NCBI GenBank assembly: GCA_028286245.1
Contig: JAQBRY010000002.1
Location: forward strand, 330,779-394,778
Direction: 5' to 3'
DNA from: Candidatus Saccharimonadota bacterium
GTDB lineage: Bacteria; Patescibacteriota; Saccharimonadia; Saccharimonadales; UBA4665
DNA: 64,000 nucleotides
Shown: positions 11,340-20,419 of the stretch, one piece after another
Position numbering within the stretch: position 1 is the stretch's first letter
Layout: each line of letters starts with the position of its first letter
The notes under the pieces: generated by a model
Database searches by the model: none
What the model was told of the DNA's origin: nothing
What the model saw: only the letters and a program-made list of their open reading frames with translations
Program-made: the position numbers and the translations under genes

Positions 11340-12637
11340 GTAAAAAGGTTGTAGTTATTGGTGCAGGCTATACGGGATTGGTAGCCGCCCTCCGACTCGC
11401 ACAAGCTGGCAATAGCGTTACCATTCTAGAACGCGGAATGATTGCCGGTGGGCTCGCCAGTGAGTTTACCGTCGAAGGTGCTTCGCTGGAGCGCGCCTAC
11501 CACCACTTATTTAAAACCGATACCTCCATTATTAACCTTGCGAACGAGCTCGGCATTGGTGACAAATTAACCTGGCACGATAGCTCGGTTGCCCTTTATT
11601 ACGGCAATAAGCTCTACCCCTTTAAGGGCCCTGTTGACCTGCTACGCTTTACGCCGTTGACGCTTATTAATCGTATCCGTGCCGGTCTAGTAGTGCTTTT
11701 CCTGCAACGCACCAACAATTGGAAATCACTACAAAAGGTGAGCGCCTACGACTGGATGCTGAAGGCCGCCGGCAAGCAGGTAACGGCAGTAATCTGGGAA
11801 CCGCTGCTACGAGGGAAATTCAACAAGTATTACAATAAAGTATCTATGGCTTGGCTATGGGCACGTGTTCACATTAGGGCCCAATCAAGAGAAGCCGGCG
11901 GCGAAAAGCTGGGCTACTTTGAGGGGGGTTTTCAGGTCTTTACCGACGCATTACTCAAAGAGCTCAAAGCCCTAAGCGTACCGATTAAAACTGGTATCGA
12001 GATTAGCGCCATCTCCTCGCTGCCCTCGGGTAAGGTTAAAATTATCCAATCTGCCAAAACGGAGACATTTGACGCCTGCGTGGCAACTACCCCTTCGCAC
12101 GTCTTTGCAAAGCTCGTGGAGAGCAATAAGACACTCAAGCCAGCGTACCTACAGCAACTGCAAAGCATTGATTACTTGGGGGCGCGCCTGTTGGTTTTTT
12201 CGTCCGATCAGGACTTAAGCCCGTACTACTGGCACAATATAAACGATATTGAGCTGCCCTTCCTAGTATTTATTAACCATACAAAACTTATTGATGCCGC
12301 AAACTATGGCGGCAAAAACATCTACTACATTGCCACCTACGTTCCTCACGATGATGAGTTATTCACATGTAGCGACGAGCAGCTCGAGGCAGCTTGGTTT
12401 AAAGGTATTAAGCAAATTTTCCCAGACTTTTCGGCCAAAAAAGTACACGAAAAGCATTACTTCCGCTTTGCCAACGCCCAGCATATCGTCGATACTAACT
12501 ATGTAAGTAAAATCCCCGCCCACAAAACTCCTCTCAGTAACGTATACTTAGCAAATTTTTCACAGATTTACCCCGAGGATCGAGGCACCAATTTTGCTGT
12601 TCGCGACGGCGAGGCAATTGCCAAACTCATAAAATAA
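11336..12637 (+). CDS. FAD/NAD(P)-dependent amine-oxidase-like oxidoreductase
   Basis: A 433-residue flavoprotein with the dinucleotide motif VIGAGYTGLVAALRLAQAG and an acidic end of the second strand (ILERG), then GGLASEF as in protoporphyrinogen-oxidase and UDP-galactopyranose-mutase relatives. VYLANFSQIYPEDRGTNFAVRDGEAIAKLI is the C-terminal flavin-contact region. ATG 11336 overlaps the preceding stop by four bases, so it shares the operon with the GtrB and GtrA genes. It may modify a lipid-linked sugar or polyprenyl group; that role is inference from the neighbours. Confidence 0.72.
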   Translation: MSKKVVVIGAGYTGLVAALRLAQAGNSVTILERGMIAGGLASEFTVEGASLERAYHHLFKTDTSIINLANELGIGDKLTWHDSSVALYYGNKLYPFKGPVDLLRFTPLTLINRIRAGLVVLFLQRTNNWKSLQKVSAYDWMLKAAGKQVTAVIWEPLLRGKFNKYYNKVSMAWLWARVHIRAQSREAGGEKLGYFEGGFQVFTDALLKELKALSVPIKTGIEISAISSLPSGKVKIIQSAKTETFDACVATTPSHVFAKLVESNKTLKPAYLQQLQSIDYLGARLLVFSSDQDLSPYYWHNINDIELPFLVFINHTKLIDAANYGGKNIYYIATYVPHDDELFTCSDEQLEAAWFKGIKQIFPDFSAKKVHEKHYFRFANAQHIVDTNYVSKIPAHKTPLSNVYLANFSQIYPEDRGTNFAVRDGEAIAKLIK

Positions 12638-12682
12638 CAACAATACTAGCGACTCAAGTTTTTAGCTCTTGCCAATACATTG

Positions 12683-12688
12683 TATAAT
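12683..12688 (+). promoter_or_regulatory. -10 promoter of the secreted-protein pair
   Basis: Perfect TATAAT ending seven bases before ATG 12696, with no ribosome-binding site between them. It starts a probably leaderless transcript for the genes at 12696 and 13242. Confidence 0.6.
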
Positions 12689-12695
12689 TAAGCTA

Positions 12696-13235
12696 ATGGT
12701 TACCAAAAAACATAGCTCAAATAAAAAAATAGTCATCCTCGTTGCCGTTATTGTTGTGGCGGCACTTGCCGGTACTGCCTTAGCGTACAAAAATTCAAGG
12801 CATGTCGACAGCGTTGTTCGCGCTCCCAATAGCGTTGACTACGGTGGTCCTACCAAGCAAGAGCAGGCGGCTGGTGACGCACAAAAGGACGCTAATAAAG
12901 CTCGCGAAAAAATCGACGCCCAGACGCCCGCTACTACTACCACACCCGCTTCTGTTATTCTCGTGGACTCAACGCAATACGATAGCACTGTCGAAATCCG
13001 GGCCTACGTTTCAAATGTATACGAAGACGGGGGAACTTGTACGGCTACACTAACCAGTGGTTCTGCAAAAGTTACCAAAACCAGCACCGCTTTTAAGGAC
13101 GCAACGACTACACAGTGTGGTGCCATTGATATTGCCCGTTCCGAGTTTAGTACCGCTGGGACCTGGAATCTCACCCTCGTCTACAGCTCCCCAACAAGTA
13201 CGGGCCAGGCAACTTCAGAGGTAAAAATTAACTAA
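12696..13235 (+). CDS. Membrane-anchored extracellular protein with Ig-like C-terminal domain
   Basis: A 179-residue protein with a basic start, one hydrophobic span at about residues 9-30, a Thr/Pro-rich linker (AQTPATTTTPAS) and a C-terminal beta-rich domain of about 95 residues with two cysteines and alternating Val/Thr strands. ATG 12696 is chosen because TATAAT lies seven bases upstream; a TTG at 12669 is upstream of that promoter. No function recognised. The following secreted protein starts seven bases after it. Confidence 0.65.
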   Translation: MVTKKHSSNKKIVILVAVIVVAALAGTALAYKNSRHVDSVVRAPNSVDYGGPTKQEQAAGDAQKDANKAREKIDAQTPATTTTPASVILVDSTQYDSTVEIRAYVSNVYEDGGTCTATLTSGSAKVTKTSTAFKDATTTQCGAIDIARSEFSTAGTWNLTLVYSSPTSTGQATSEVKIN

Positions 13236-13241
13236 AACCCT

Positions 13242-15548
13242 ATGACGTCTTTTCAAAGCTTACGCGCCAAAAGTCTGCTCACCTTCTTAACCGTTCTAAC
13301 GGTAGTGGGCCTTTCTACCGGCACTGGCCGGGCGCTTTCTGGCAATGAATTTAGCGCCGGAAATATTATTGACGATGCCATATTCTTTAATAGCTCTTCG
13401 ATGTCGGTTGATCAAATCCAGAATTTCCTAAATGCCAAAGTGCCCTCTTGTAGGAGTGGTTATACCTGCCTCAAAAATTATACGCAGGATACTCAAACGC
13501 GTGCCGCCGAGACCCAGCTGTGCGCCCAGTATGATGGTGGCACAAAATCATCGGCACAAATTATTTTTGACGTTAGTAAGGCTTGTGGCGTAAACCCGCA
13601 AGTACTATTGGTACTGCTACAAAAAGAGCAAAGCCTGGTTACCGACACCTGGCCGGAAGATATTCAGTACCGAAGCGCCACAGGCTTTGGCTGTCCCGAC
13701 ACGGCACCCTGTGACGCTGAGTATTACGGCTTTTTTAACCAGGTGTATAACGCTGCTCGAATTTATAAGCGTTACGCCCGTGATGCCAACCAATATAATT
13801 ACCGGTCCGGTAGAAATAATAATATACTCTACAATCCAAACTCCTCCTGTGGTAGTTCCTCTGTATACCTCCAAAATCAGGCCACGGCCGGGCTGTATAC
13901 CTACACACCATACCAGCCAAACCTGGCCGCGCTCAATAATCTTTACGGCACCGGTGACGGCTGTAGTGCCTATGGCAATCGTAACTTCTGGCGTATGTTT
14001 AATGACTGGTTCGGGTCCACGCATGGCTCGCTGATTCGCACCGTCACCTCTGGTGATCTGTACTATTCAGACGGCCAAGAACGGTTTATTATTCCCTCGA
14101 TGAATCTTGCTGCCCAGTACGGGCTCGGCAATGGTGATGTAAGGTTTGTTACGCAGCAGCAGCTTGATGCTACTCCGGTTGCCACTAGCCCCTATAGTGA
14201 TCGCTTAGGAACAGTTGTTAAGTCAAATGATGACAGCGATGCCGACGGTGGCGCCCTGTACTTAGTTGATAATGGTAGTCGTATTCCGATTGCCTCATTG
14301 CAGCAGTTTACGGACCTCGGCTTTAGCAGCTCAAGCATCACCTACTTACCACTTACGACTATTCAGCGGCTCTCGCTCAGCGCAGTCAACTTGTCAAATT
14401 TTGTGCAGGCACCAGATAATTCAATCTATAAGATTGGCAGCGGCCAAAAGCAAGCCATTTTTGAACTCAGCAAATTAAGCCAGCTCGACCCGTCGGGTGC
14501 CCTGACCCGATTATCTGATTACACGCTTTCGATATGGAATAATACTACGCCACTCGTCGATGGTGACTATGGCATTATTGGCACCGACGGTGGTGTTCGC
14601 GTTTACAATGGCGCTAACTACTACAGTGTGCCGTCAATGAATGTTTACGGTTGTTGGGGCTTATCGTCCCTCAAAACCTTTGTGGTGCCGTCGTATGACC
14701 TTACAAATGGCACAAAAGTGTCAGATCTACGCTGCGCCGCTCAAGATAGCACTAGTGCTATCTATCTGCTCGATAATGGCACGCGCTACCCTATTACCCA
14801 AAATGGGGCCGGTCTATCCCCAGTGAGCCCGCCCGATAGTCTTATTACCCGCTTGTCACAGGGGAACATTAAGAGCGTTATAAAAGGTAGCGGATCTGAG
14901 CTTTCCAGCTTTGAAGCCGGTAAAGCCCGCCCAATACTATCTATGGACGCCTTCTTTAAGTTTGGATTTACCGGCAGTGATATTCAAACCCTGGATGATG
15001 CCTCATATAACATTATTCCAAAAGGTGCCAAAAAGTTAACTACCGGCACGCTGCTGCTTGAGCCATCGGGTGCCGTTTCCATCGCTAACACCACAAGCAG
15101 CCGATTGCAGGTTACTTCAATTCAGCAATTTGCCGCCTACGGCTATGACTGGAACGGCCTGGTGCGAGTTAATAGTACCGATTTGGCCGCCTTCCCGAGC
15201 AGTGGTAACTTGAGCTCCTACATTAAAATTGGCACTGATGTGTATTTTGTAGATGGTCGTGTCCGCTACTTAGTACCCTCGGCAATTGACAGTAACCTTG
15301 GCCTGACTCGGTCGGCACTTACACCACAAGGTAGCGAGCTCCTTATGAATACTACTCTGCCTTGGACGATGACCAAGTTTATCAAGTCATCAAATAATCC
15401 GGCAGTTTACGAACTTATCGGTGGACTAAAGCACCCGCTGGCGAGCTGGGACGTATACATGCGCGAGAGTGGTAACCGTCCTCAAGATCTCGTGATATTA
15501 ACACCTGACGGTACAGCCAGCTTTAACACTGATACTACTATTTATTAG
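13242..15548 (+). CDS. Secreted wall protein with muramidase-like N-terminal domain and beta repeats
   Basis: A 768-residue exported protein. A signal peptide occupies about residues 1-30. Residues 40-260 form a helical domain with NPQVLLVLLQKEQSLVT, whose Glu near 130 matches the catalytic position of SLT-type transglycosylases, and several Cys pairs. From about 265 to the end there are repeats of 45-60 residues built on the pattern Tyr-Leu-x-Asp-x-Gly-x-Arg-x-Pro-Ile/Val (LYLVDNGSRIPIAS, IYLLDNGTRYPI, VYFVDGRVRYLVPS), as in actinobacterial wall-hydrolase tails. It may cleave or bind peptidoglycan of self or host; this is inference. The 3' end overlaps the convergent GT2 gene. Confidence 0.68.
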   Translation: MTSFQSLRAKSLLTFLTVLTVVGLSTGTGRALSGNEFSAGNIIDDAIFFNSSSMSVDQIQNFLNAKVPSCRSGYTCLKNYTQDTQTRAAETQLCAQYDGGTKSSAQIIFDVSKACGVNPQVLLVLLQKEQSLVTDTWPEDIQYRSATGFGCPDTAPCDAEYYGFFNQVYNAARIYKRYARDANQYNYRSGRNNNILYNPNSSCGSSSVYLQNQATAGLYTYTPYQPNLAALNNLYGTGDGCSAYGNRNFWRMFNDWFGSTHGSLIRTVTSGDLYYSDGQERFIIPSMNLAAQYGLGNGDVRFVTQQQLDATPVATSPYSDRLGTVVKSNDDSDADGGALYLVDNGSRIPIASLQQFTDLGFSSSSITYLPLTTIQRLSLSAVNLSNFVQAPDNSIYKIGSGQKQAIFELSKLSQLDPSGALTRLSDYTLSIWNNTTPLVDGDYGIIGTDGGVRVYNGANYYSVPSMNVYGCWGLSSLKTFVVPSYDLTNGTKVSDLRCAAQDSTSAIYLLDNGTRYPITQNGAGLSPVSPPDSLITRLSQGNIKSVIKGSGSELSSFEAGKARPILSMDAFFKFGFTGSDIQTLDDASYNIIPKGAKKLTTGTLLLEPSGAVSIANTTSSRLQVTSIQQFAAYGYDWNGLVRVNSTDLAAFPSSGNLSSYIKIGTDVYFVDGRVRYLVPSAIDSNLGLTRSALTPQGSELLMNTTLPWTMTKFIKSSNNPAVYELIGGLKHPLASWDVYMRESGNRPQDLVILTPDGTASFNTDTTIY

Positions 15549-16527
15549 CGCGCAGCTTTTCTAAAGAGTATTTTTGATGAGCGTCTTTGTCGGTGAGCTC
15601 GGCAGTAGCACCAAGTCGTATACCGCGCCACTTCTCAACATGAAACAACGGGTTGACAGCCAGCCAGTAGAGTTTTCGTTTAGTGGTGTAGTCATGGTCG
15701 CGAATAATATTCCTAGTATCGCGGAGAATACCGCGTACCAGCATCTTAGTGATAGTCTTGCGTGAGGGTACTCCCACGGGCAGCCCGATAGTACGCAGCG
15801 CCAAGGTTTCGTCGAACATTCGGTAGCGATATTCTTTGAGACGTAGGTCATTGGAGTGTACAACGCTGCCACGAGGCGCATAGACCTTGTATAGGCCTGC
15901 TTCTATGATGTCACGACCAAATAGTTGATCTTCGGCGTAGGCCACGTCCTGGTACGGTATTTGGCCTAGAAGATAAGATTTGCGGGCCGCGGAATTGGCG
16001 TCAGAATAAAAGCTAATGGCGTCGTACACACCCTGGCTCTGCACAAAGTCATCTTTATAAAAGATAGTCGTACCAAAATCCGGGCCAAAGCCGGCAAAAA
16101 CACCTCGTATTTCGCTCTTGAGCATTGGGATGCAATGCGTGCGCGGAATTTGCTTACCCATTACGCCTACTATTTTATCGTTGATTTCGAACGGACGGAC
16201 CATTTCGTGTAACCAGAGCTCATGGGACGGTGATGCATCATGGCTTAAATAAACGACAATGTCTCCATTAGCCATCTGGGCTGCGAGGTTTCGTGTCTTT
16301 CCATGCCCGTATTCTGTATTAGGGATGATGTGCAACCGTAGTTTCGGGTGTTTTTTCTTAAAAGTTTCGATAATTCCTAGTGTTCCATCTTTGGAACCGG
16401 AATCAATAATCAGCACTTCGTAGGCAAAGTCGGTTTTTTGTGTAAATACTTTTTCCAAAATTTCTTTAAGATACGGTTCACCGTTATAAGTAGGAATAAA
16501 GACGGTTGCCGTTATTGCAGCGCTCAC
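15538..16527 (-). CDS. GT2 glycosyltransferase, rhamnosyltransferase-like
   Basis: A 329-residue GT-A enzyme: VFIPTYNGEPYLKEIL, IIDSGSKDGTL, GHGKTRNLAAQMANGDIVVYLSHDASP (the acid-rich loop replacing DxD) and AYAEDQLFGRDIIEAG with the general-base ED motif. This GHGKTRN pattern is common in rhamnosyltransferase-annotated GT2 enzymes. Last gene of a minus-strand block, overlapping the epimerase gene by four bases, so probably translationally coupled. The dTDP-rhamnose route nearby supports a rhamnosyl donor, but this is not proven by sequence. Confidence 0.8.
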   Translation of the reverse strand: MSAAITATVFIPTYNGEPYLKEILEKVFTQKTDFAYEVLIIDSGSKDGTLGIIETFKKKHPKLRLHIIPNTEYGHGKTRNLAAQMANGDIVVYLSHDASPSHELWLHEMVRPFEINDKIVGVMGKQIPRTHCIPMLKSEIRGVFAGFGPDFGTTIFYKDDFVQSQGVYDAISFYSDANSAARKSYLLGQIPYQDVAYAEDQLFGRDIIEAGLYKVYAPRGSVVHSNDLRLKEYRYRMFDETLALRTIGLPVGVPSRKTITKMLVRGILRDTRNIIRDHDYTTKRKLYWLAVNPLFHVEKWRGIRLGATAELTDKDAHQKYSLEKLRANK

Positions 16528-17456
16528 GCTTGGCTCGTTTCAGATTCAATGTAGTAAAGGGTTTCTTTGAGCCCGTCATCCAAACTGGTGGTGGCTCGTA
16601 CACCAAACTCTTTACTAAACCTACTAGTATCAAGCACTACCTTGTTAATAAAAGTTGGTGGTGCTGGCTGGTAGGCCAGCTGGGCCGTTTTGCCACTAGC
16701 TTTCTCAACAGCCGAGACTAGTTCCAGCACTGAATGTCCGGCGCCCGAGCCGACGTTATAGACCTCGTGCTGGGCCGGCTTATCAAACATGGCCGCAATC
16801 ATGGTGGCGACGTCTTTGACGTACACATAGTCTCTAACCATGCTGCCGTCACCGTAAATGGTAAGCGGCTGATCGTTCAGGATGGTATCCAAGAAAATAG
16901 GCAGGACGCCTTGCTTACGGTGCAGCGGCTGGCGTTCGCCGTACGGGTTAGAAATACGCAGTGCTACCGAATCGAGGCCGTGCTTTACTTTAAAATAACG
17001 GAGGTACTGCTCAATCGACAGCTTGCCGATGGCATAGGGCGAGACGGGCTTTGGCAGATCGGTTTCCGAAAACGGCTTGTCACCGCCCTCGCCATAAATA
17101 GCACCGCCGGTTGAAGCAAAGATAACTCGTTTTACGCCGGCAGAAACACAGACTTGCAACAGCTCTACGCTCATGCGAATATTTGTTTCAATGTCTATGA
17201 GCGGGTCGTTTTCGGCGGTTGCGGGCGTAGTGGTAGATATAAAGTGAAAAACGTATTCCATACCGCGAACCGCTTCCGCCAAGTCACTAGCATTAAGAAA
17301 ATCGCCCGCAAAAACTTCTACTGCTTCATGATCATTAAATGAAGTTTTGCCTTTAAAGCGGCCAAAGGCACGGACGCTGTTGCCATTAGAGGCCAGGGCG
17401 TCAACTAAGTGACTGCCAATAAATCCATTAGCACCGAGGACGAGACATTTAGCCAT
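16524..17456 (-). CDS. NAD-dependent sugar epimerase/dehydratase (SDR)
   Basis: A 310-residue extended short-chain dehydrogenase: CLVLGANGFIGSHLVDAL, FASTGGAIYGE, SPYAIGKLSIE with the Tyr-x3-Lys pair, LRISNPYGERQ and VRDYVYVKDVA. These are the features of UDP-glucose 4-epimerase-like enzymes; the exact nucleotide sugar cannot be read off. It lies between two glycosyltransferases, with overlaps of 4 and 8 bases, and may supply a second sugar for the glycan. It could stand in for the frameshifted galE. Confidence 0.82.
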   Translation of the reverse strand: MAKCLVLGANGFIGSHLVDALASNGNSVRAFGRFKGKTSFNDHEAVEVFAGDFLNASDLAEAVRGMEYVFHFISTTTPATAENDPLIDIETNIRMSVELLQVCVSAGVKRVIFASTGGAIYGEGGDKPFSETDLPKPVSPYAIGKLSIEQYLRYFKVKHGLDSVALRISNPYGERQPLHRKQGVLPIFLDTILNDQPLTIYGDGSMVRDYVYVKDVATMIAAMFDKPAQHEVYNVGSGAGHSVLELVSAVEKASGKTAQLAYQPAPPTFINKVVLDTSRFSKEFGVRATTSLDDGLKETLYYIESETSQA

Positions 17457-18687
17457 TCGTAAGCTCTCTTACTAGTACGTCTTCAAATTTCTGACAGGAC
17501 GTACCCCAACCATCATTTTTAACGCTGGCCGATGCCAGGGCTGCTTTTTTAGTAATATCTTTGCTCCGGACCGTATCAACTAATGCCTTGGCAAGCGCGC
17601 TCGGTGATGGCTCAACATAAACGATATTTGGATTATTACTTACTAGGCGGTTGTTTTTGCCATCGTTTACTACCGGAATGGTGCCGCAGGCTAGTAATTC
17701 GAGCGGTAGCAGCGACATGTTAGTAAGCGAAATAACTAGAGCAGCAGCGGATTGATTGTAAAGGTTAGAAAGCTGTTCAAGCCTCATGGTTTTGTGGTTA
17801 ACGTATGGGAACGGCACGTCCCAGCCGGACACGTCCCAGCCAGCCAGATTGATGGTGTACTCGGGCATTTGCTTATGGAATATCTCCAGTGCCATAATGC
17901 CTAAGTCAAAGCCGCGACGCTCAGTAACTGGTCGGGCGTAAAAGAAAATCTCCTTACGCTCGCCATTGTTGGTGTGTTTGTACAGGTTTGTTTCGGCGCC
18001 AAAGTCATAGTGATCACAGCTCATGCCATAATCCTTACTGAGTTTGTCACTTAGGAAACCGCCGGCAGTGATGCCGTGAAAACCGAATTTATAGGTATTT
18101 TCGGCCAGCACGTAGTCGGTGCCAATAGGGTAGAAGTACGGCTCAAAATCCTGCACAAAGTACATTTTTTTGGCTGTAGTGCTGTCGTTAAATACCGGGT
18201 AAGCCGTTTCCCAGCCGGTAGCAAACACAACGTCAGCGTCGACCATTGAGCCCTTATAGCGCCTAAAGGTCAGGTTTTTTGCCTTGCAGTAAGCTTTTAC
18301 GTTATCCCGGGCCTGACCAATGGTCATATTATCGTAAGTACTGTAAATATAAACGTTATTCTTATAGCCCTTGCTGTCCAAGAACTCAATAAATCTAAAG
18401 ATATTCTGGTGGCCGCCACCACTACTGGGCGGAGACATTACCCAGTTTATTGTATAGGGCGCAGTGTGCTTGCCCTGCGGTGCAACATAGGGGGCATTCG
18501 ACCAATCTGCCTTAAGGACGTCTTCTCGAGCAACCAGCGAAACATACTGAATTTTATCGGCCGGACGAGGACTTTTAGCTTTTTTATTTTTTTCGAGCTT
18601 TTGTAGGCTCTGTATGGAGAGCTGCAAAACACCATCGCGCTTTAACACGCTGGCACCCTTCCGTATGTATTTTAGGTATCTGGCCAT
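17449..18687 (-). CDS. WsaF-like rhamnosyltransferase (GT-B)
   Basis: A 412-residue GT-B protein. INWVMSPPSSGGGHQNIFRFIEFL, the run MYFVQDFEPYFYPIG, FGAETNLY and FFYARPVTERRGFDLGI match the WsaF class, which adds beta-1,2-linked rhamnose to S-layer glycans. The donor site around LVISLTNMSLLPLELLACGTIPVV replaces the usual E-x7-E. About 60 basic residues lead the domain. TGcTATAAT lies 13 bases before ATG 18687, leaving a leader of only about six bases. Confidence 0.78.
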   Translation of the reverse strand: MARYLKYIRKGASVLKRDGVLQLSIQSLQKLEKNKKAKSPRPADKIQYVSLVAREDVLKADWSNAPYVAPQGKHTAPYTINWVMSPPSSGGGHQNIFRFIEFLDSKGYKNNVYIYSTYDNMTIGQARDNVKAYCKAKNLTFRRYKGSMVDADVVFATGWETAYPVFNDSTTAKKMYFVQDFEPYFYPIGTDYVLAENTYKFGFHGITAGGFLSDKLSKDYGMSCDHYDFGAETNLYKHTNNGERKEIFFYARPVTERRGFDLGIMALEIFHKQMPEYTINLAGWDVSGWDVPFPYVNHKTMRLEQLSNLYNQSAAALVISLTNMSLLPLELLACGTIPVVNDGKNNRLVSNNPNIVYVEPSPSALAKALVDTVRSKDITKKAALASASVKNDGWGTSCQKFEDVLVRELTNG

Positions 18688-18700
18688 AAGTTATTGGTTT

Positions 18701-18709
18701 ATTATAGCA
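18701..18709 (-). promoter_or_regulatory. Extended -10 promoter of the WsaF-like operon
   Basis: Minus strand TGcTATAAT, hexamer 18701-18706, 13 bases from ATG 18687. It would drive the three-gene block 15538-18687 from a very short leader. Confidence 0.5.
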
Positions 18710-18712
18710 CTG

Positions 18713-19825
18713 TTATCGTTGCGATTTTCTTGTTCCGCGCAGCTTTTGCTTGGCATCAACAAATTTAGTTTTAGTGCGCCAAATACGTGTGCCGACTACG
18801 GCATGAAGCTCTTTTGCCACCTCATTATAGGCAGTGGTTGCCTTATCCAGCTCTATCACCAGCTCACTTCGTTCATCGCCTACTTGAAGCAACTCTTTTG
18901 TGAGCTGCTCAACCCGTTCTGTTAATGTAACGACTTGCTGTCGTTCATACACCATGAAAGGCTGGGCGCGCTTAGGATACGCCGCCATAGCCTGCTCTAA
19001 TAGCGATTCACTGAACTTCTGATCTATATCAATCAAAGTACTCAATAAGACATTTATGGATTCGTCGATAATTGCCTGTTTTTTTTGGTCCTTGGTAAAT
19101 AACTTTGACATCTCTGTGTATAAGGCCATGTAGGCCAGCCCGAACTTCTTCCAGATCTGATCACGATTTTTATCGTAATCCCACCAAAGTCCGGCCTGAT
19201 GCTTGCGGTACACGGACATTTTCTTATCTAAAAATGCCAACGGCCCATCCTGAGAGTGATAGAGATGCAAAAACCAATCGAACGGCATTACATTTGCCGG
19301 TAATGCATCGTAATTACGACGACGGTAGACCACAGAGTTAGTGGGTACATAGTTAGTACGTAATAACTCTTCGGTTGTATACCAAGCAGGATCAGGCACA
19401 TCCGGGAATAAATAGCTCTTGTCTGCTGTATCCGAATACACAACTTCCACCACGTGGAAGCAGCCGCCAAACTCTTTATGACTGGCAAGGAAGTCGACCT
19501 GTGTCTGCAGCTTGTTTGGATCAGTCCAGTAATCATCCCCTTCACAGAGCGCAATGTATTCTCCAGTGGCCGCCTTGAGCGACGCGATACTATTTGCAAT
19601 GGCACCAAGGTTTTTTTTGCGTAGATTAGGTTTAAACAACGCCGGATATTTGTTGGCATATTCAGCAATAATTTCGGGCGTATTGTCACTAGAACAATCG
19701 TCAGAAATAATAATTTCTAGCGGAAAGTCTACGACTTGAGAGACAAAGCCATCCAGTGTCTGACGTATGTACTGTTCTTGATTGTACGTTATACATACAA
19801 TGCTTAGCTTAGGCGTTGTTTTCAC
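18713..19825 (-). CDS. GT2 glycosyltransferase with C-terminal coiled coil
   Basis: GT-A fold opening LSIVCITYNQEQYIRQTLDGFVSQ, then IISDDCSSDNTPEII, ALCEGDDYWTDPNKLQ with the metal-binding acids, and an acceptor region ending MPFDWFLHL. The last 60-70 residues (from VVTLTERVEQLTKELLQVG) are a Glu/Lys/Leu-rich coiled coil with a basic tail. The start is set at GTG 19825, preceded by AAGGA at five bases; an in-frame ATG at 19846 gives seven more residues. It overlaps the end of the upstream methyltransferase by 17 bases. Confidence 0.78.
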   Translation of the reverse strand: MKTTPKLSIVCITYNQEQYIRQTLDGFVSQVVDFPLEIIISDDCSSDNTPEIIAEYANKYPALFKPNLRKKNLGAIANSIASLKAATGEYIALCEGDDYWTDPNKLQTQVDFLASHKEFGGCFHVVEVVYSDTADKSYLFPDVPDPAWYTTEELLRTNYVPTNSVVYRRRNYDALPANVMPFDWFLHLYHSQDGPLAFLDKKMSVYRKHQAGLWWDYDKNRDQIWKKFGLAYMALYTEMSKLFTKDQKKQAIIDESINVLLSTLIDIDQKFSESLLEQAMAAYPKRAQPFMVYERQQVVTLTERVEQLTKELLQVGDERSELVIELDKATTAYNEVAKELHAVVGTRIWRTKTKFVDAKQKLRGTRKSQR

Positions 19826-20375
19826 CGGTTCCTTTTCGTACCACAAAGGTGTAGTGAATTGGCATCAGGAAACGGTCATCATCTTCAAGCGCATCTAAGG
19901 CGATGTGCTCAAAATCTTTAAAGAGTGCTCTCAGCCCGTGTTCTGTAAACCTCCAGCAGTCTGGCAATGGACCGTGGATTCTAAAGTTATAAGGAGTAGA
20001 GATCAGAGCGATACCGCCTGGCTTTAGGATACGCTTTATTTCGTCGACAGCTAAGAATGGATTGAGCGTGTGCTCAAGAACTTCTGTACAAACTACAATA
20101 TCAAAATGGTCAGCCGGGATAACACTAGCATTATTTTTGCAGAGGTCTGCGATGTAGGTGGCCCCAGATTCTGGGTCTATATCAAGTGTTTCTACACTGG
20201 CCAGCGGGAAGTATGGCTTGGCACCTTCATGATCCTGTGGTGCAATGTCGAGCACAACTGAGCCTGCTGCGTCATACTCGAGGCCGGAGTTCTTCATAAA
20301 GTTACTCACATCATCACGAAGCATTTGGAAGTATTTCTTGTCTAGCTCGGAAACTTCTCGTTTAGTATCAGTCAT
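19809..20375 (-). CDS. SAM-dependent methyltransferase
   Basis: About 188 residues. A methyltransferase core: SVVLDIAPQDHEG in the SAM-binding position, VETLDIDPESGATYIADLCK, FDIVVCTEVLEHTLNPFLAVDEIKRILKPGGIALISTPY. ATG 20375 is preferred over GTG 20381 because GGGAG lies five bases upstream. It has its own TATAAT at 20406-20411. The setting suggests methylation of a sugar in the glycan, possibly a terminal cap; the substrate is unknown. Confidence 0.78.
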   Translation of the reverse strand: MTDTKREVSELDKKYFQMLRDDVSNFMKNSGLEYDAAGSVVLDIAPQDHEGAKPYFPLASVETLDIDPESGATYIADLCKNNASVIPADHFDIVVCTEVLEHTLNPFLAVDEIKRILKPGGIALISTPYNFRIHGPLPDCWRFTEHGLRALFKDFEHIALDALEDDDRFLMPIHYTFVVRKGTGENNA

Positions 20376-20405
20376 ATTCACTCCCGTTACTTTTAATTAC
20401 TGTCC

Positions 20406-20411
20406 ATTATA
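20406..20411 (-). promoter_or_regulatory. -10 promoter of the methyltransferase-GT2 pair
   Basis: Minus strand TATAAT in the 44-base gap after the ATP-grasp gene, about 30 bases before ATG 20375, which has a GGGAG site. A normal leadered start. Confidence 0.5.
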
Positions 20412-20419
20412 TAGCGAAA

